Shown: piece after piece, positions 61,770 to 64,000 of the stretch | Layout: each line of letters opens with the position of its first letter | Position numbering within the stretch: position 1 is the first letter of the stretch | Source of the DNA: Chitinophaga sp. LS1 | GTDB taxonomy: Bacteria > Bacteroidota > Bacteroidia > Chitinophagales > Chitinophagaceae | Reading direction: 5' to 3' | Assembly (NCBI RefSeq): GCF_034274695.1 | Contig: NZ_CP128362.1 | Span: 6,698,501 to 6,762,500 of the forward strand | Length of the DNA stretch: 64,000 nucleotides | The notes under the pieces: generated by a model | Told to the model about the DNA's origin: nothing | What the model saw: only the letters and a program-made list of their open reading frames with translations | The model's database searches: none | Program-made: the position numbers and the translations under genes

Positions 61770-62459
61770 ATGCAAAAATTAGTACTCCTACGCCACGGCG
61801 AAAGCCTCTGGAACCTGGAAAACAGGTTTACCGGATGGACAGATGTCGACTTATCCCAAACCGGTATTGAACAAGCCATACATGCAGGAAAATTACTCGC
61901 TGATAGTGGATTTCATTTTGACCTCGCATTTACCTCTGTGCTCAAAAGAGCAATTAAGACACTTCATCTGGCATTAGAATCGCTCAATCAGTTGTACATT
62001 CCTGAAGAGAAATCATGGCGTTTAAATGAGCGTTTCTATGGTGCTTTGCAAGGGTTAAATAAAGCTGAAACTGTGCAGCAATATGGTGAAGAACAGGTAC
62101 ACAAGTGGAGAAGAGATCCACACGAACACCCGCCAAAATTAGTGCAAACAGATGCCCGTTTTCCCGGAAATGACCCAAGGTATAAAGATCTGTTACCTAC
62201 TGAATTGCCCTTTACAGAAAATCTCAGTGAAACCATGGATCGGGTACTGCCCTATTGGACGAATACCATCATTCCAGCATTGAAACAGAAAAAGCAAGTG
62301 CTCATAGTGGCTCATGGCAATAGCTTAAGGGCACTGATACAGTATATCGATCACTTATCTGATGAGGAAGTGACGAATTTAGATATTCCTACAGGAACAC
62401 CGTGGGTGTATGAGTTGAATGATGACCTGAGCAGGATCAGGCATTACTATCTGAAGTAG
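61770..62459 (+). CDS. gpmA: 2,3-bisphosphoglycerate-dependent phosphoglycerate mutase
   Basis: 229 residues. Phosphohistidine motif LLRHGESLWN with His9, FTGWTDVDLSQTG, the acid Glu in RLNERFYGALQG, and the second His in VAHGNSLRALIQ. It interconverts 3- and 2-phosphoglycerate in glycolysis and gluconeogenesis. Length is normal for the cofactor-dependent type (about 230-250). Its 3' end overlaps the converging 62437-63057 gene by 23 bases. Confidence 0.95.
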   Translation: MQKLVLLRHGESLWNLENRFTGWTDVDLSQTGIEQAIHAGKLLADSGFHFDLAFTSVLKRAIKTLHLALESLNQLYIPEEKSWRLNERFYGALQGLNKAETVQQYGEEQVHKWRRDPHEHPPKLVQTDARFPGNDPRYKDLLPTELPFTENLSETMDRVLPYWTNTIIPALKQKKQVLIVAHGNSLRALIQYIDHLSDEEVTNLDIPTGTPWVYELNDDLSRIRHYYLK

Positions 62460-63057
62460 GATCATCTGCTTTTGATGCTACCCCGTTTTTAAACATGATT
62501 AATTCTAAGGACCTGAGTGGAGTCATTGTATAGCCAACTTTTTCAACCATAGATTGGTGAAGAGGCTCAAACTCAGGCAGGGAAGCTATTTCATTACTAA
62601 ACCTGTTATAATCCAGATAAGATTGATAATTATGAATTGTTTGTTGATTGGCGTTCTTTCCTGTTAAATATTGGTATACCCTGCTATCCCAGATAGCATA
62701 ACTGGAAGGATTGATAAAGTGTAATATTTTTGAAACTCCTACCAGTGAGTTATTAAAACAGGCGCTCAATTCTTCTAAATCTGCTTCCGATAATGATTTC
62801 CCGTCCTTCGCCCTGTTCAAAATATAGACAACTTCCTCCCATTTATCAGATTTAAAATTAAAGATTCGTGGCATCCATCCGTAGGTAAAATGAATTCCTA
62901 TTACCACATCATGTTTGGTAATTTCCTGTAGATCTGCAAAATATTTCAGGAATTCAGGATAAGCGATCAGATAAGATTTGTCTGTTGTAAAGACTACTTT
63001 TTTCTCATCCTCAATCAGTTTTTCAAGTGGAATTCTTTCTTTAATTATATCGTACAT
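62437..63057 (-). CDS. Protein of unknown function
   Basis: 206 residues, soluble, mainly helical: KERIPLEKLIEDEKKVVFTTDKSYLIAYPEF, a Trp-rich middle (FTYGWMPRIFNFKSDKWEEVVYIL), and LVGVSKILHFINPSSYAIWDSRVYQYLTGK, which resembles helical DUF proteins often found near restriction or repair genes. No catalytic motif seen. Overlaps the end of gpmA by 23 bases in convergent orientation and follows the partial gene at 63063 by 5 bases, so those two are co-transcribed. Confidence 0.7.
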   Translation of the reverse strand: MYDIIKERIPLEKLIEDEKKVVFTTDKSYLIAYPEFLKYFADLQEITKHDVVIGIHFTYGWMPRIFNFKSDKWEEVVYILNRAKDGKSLSEADLEELSACFNNSLVGVSKILHFINPSSYAIWDSRVYQYLTGKNANQQTIHNYQSYLDYNRFSNEIASLPEFEPLHQSMVEKVGYTMTPLRSLELIMFKNGVASKADDPTSDSNA

Positions 63058-63062
63058 AACCG

Positions 63063-64000
63063 TTATTTCGGCTTCTTCTTCGATGACTGCTGCTGCTTCT
63101 GCAACGTCTCTTCGTTCATCTCCTCCGTAGTTTTCGGATTCGTCAAATCCTTCTTCTTCATATCCAACGGTTGCCCCACCGGATACTTTCCTAACTGCAA
63201 CGCATCATGAAACACCTTATCTATATGCACCCACTTTCCTCCTTTCCACTTAAACCCTTCATAATCCAGATCCGGCACATACGTCGAAGGTTTCCCTTTC
63301 TGATTCGTCTCAGAGATCAAATGATCATACACGATCATATCCATCTCCGCGTTATAACTCAAACTAATCGTCGCCTCCTTCTTATACTCCAATATAAACC
63401 TGTTCTTCAGCGGCTTCGGCACCGTATCCTCCGCAAAACTAAAGAATGGTCCGCCAAACACAGGCTTGCCATCCTTAAATGACAACATCTCTATCATCTT
63501 CTTCTGACTCCTCAAATTATTCGCATCCCACCCAAACAAGGTGTAATAATCCGTATTAAAGAACCTGCGTTGCAATATCTTATAATACAAGCATCCATAC
63601 CAGTTCTTATTATCCGTAATGGTATCCGTATTCAATATATAATCAGACGCATCGAACAGCGGGAACAACTTCAGCTTCCCATCCTCTGTACGCATCTGTA
63701 TCGCCCCATAATGATGGAAAAAAGTATTCTCCCGCTCCACTCCCCATGTAAAAATGCGGAATGTGCTATCCTGCGGATATTGAATGGAAACCGTTGTAAT
63801 TGAATCAAAAGGGAAATAAAAAGAATTCGGGGTCTTCAGCGCCTGCACCAGTTTCGGGATGAAACGATCACTGGCATTCTGCCGGGAATCTTCATCCCTG
63901 CCACGTAAAATAAGGTCAGATAAGTATTTGAGGGAGTCCTGCTGCGCGTTCAACGATGCTGCGTCAGTCGCACTGATTCTTTGCCCCCGTACAGTAGCAG
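63063..64000 (-). CDS. Secreted protein of unknown function (5' end beyond window)
   Basis: At least 311 codons; the frame is open through the window edge. Residues encoded next to the edge (ATVRGQRISATDAASLNAQQDS) look like the end of a signal peptide and the start of the mature chain, so the true ATG is probably outside the window and the in-frame ATG at 63953 is internal. The body is strand-rich with repeated aromatic motifs (FFHHYGAIQMRTEDGKLKLFP, KNRFILEYKKEATISLSYNAEMDMIVYDHL) and a Lys/Gln-rich tail. No family recognised. Its stop lies 5 bases before the next gene. Confidence 0.7.
   Translation of the reverse strand, partial: ATVRGQRISATDAASLNAQQDSLKYLSDLILRGRDEDSRQNASDRFIPKLVQALKTPNSFYFPFDSITTVSIQYPQDSTFRIFTWGVERENTFFHHYGAIQMRTEDGKLKLFPLFDASDYILNTDTITDNKNWYGCLYYKILQRRFFNTDYYTLFGWDANNLRSQKKMIEMLSFKDGKPVFGGPFFSFAEDTVPKPLKNRFILEYKKEATISLSYNAEMDMIVYDHLISETNQKGKPSTYVPDLDYEGFKWKGGKWVHIDKVFHDALQLGKYPVGQPLDMKKKDLTNPKTTEEMNEETLQKQQQSSKKKPK

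Noticed and set aside
1-64000. Insertion sequences, phage genes or rRNA/tRNA genes
   Set aside because: No transposase, integrase, terminal inverted repeats or recognisable stable RNA sequence was seen on either strand.

Overview
The window is chromosomal DNA of a Gram-negative member of the Bacteroidota, most probably Chitinophaga or a near relative in the Chitinophagaceae. This is a judgement from protein style (RND and NodT-type efflux, PorE-like OmpA protein, GH106/GH29/GH18 and sulfatase genes, MlaEFD, bacterial Hen1/Pnkp) and from several TAnnTTTG boxes, the -7 element of the Bacteroidota primary sigma factor. No rRNA, tRNA, insertion sequence, phage or CRISPR array was seen.

Layout: 1-5.2 kb, end of an RND adaptor gene and a 1557-codon RND permease fused to its outer-membrane channel. 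5.4-8.7 kb, REC-PAS-histidine kinase facing a cheR-cheB pair. 8.9-14.5 kb, a YD-repeat-like secreted protein, a CPA2 antiporter, MarR, and a split YeeE/YedE transporter. 15-18.7 kb, SDR, phytanoyl-CoA dioxygenase family, a broken Rhs gene with a deaminase-like toxin tail, and two paralogous putative immunity genes. 18.7-26.8 kb, HxlR, a YceI pair, acyl-CoA dehydrogenase, histidine kinase and a zinc dehydrogenase. 26.9-29.3 kb, MlaD-MlaF-MlaE. 29.4-34.1 kb, TPM protein, desaturase, and an autoregulated GntR-TauE-DUF1634 operon. 34-37.6 kb, heterodimeric ABC exporter. 38.2-41.4 kb, two SDRs with an AraC regulator. 41.3-45.9 kb, RNA repair operon hen1-pnkp with a truncated ADP-ribosylglycohydrolase. 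46-58.6 kb, carbohydrate-active and peptidase genes (GH106, sulfatase, M1, GH18, S8, GH29). 58.6-64 kb, REC protein, PorE-like OmpA, gpmA and two unknown genes.

The most striking structure is not a gene. In about a dozen places the last 10-80 bases of a gene, including its stop codon, are repeated in tandem just downstream of the gene. The affected genes are unrelated (efflux adaptor, RND-OMF, cheB, secreted protein, Rhs toxin, small unknown proteins, two SDRs, araC, pnkp), so each repeat has its own sequence: the location is shared, not the unit. Periods seen are 60, 61/62, 17, about 20/62, 71, 60, 75, 45 (tentative), about 25, 50, 52-57 and 78 bp. In the adaptor and pnkp cases the copies stay in frame and keep the C-terminal peptide, partly through synonymous changes. 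I know of no description of this pattern, and it is my main candidate for something new.
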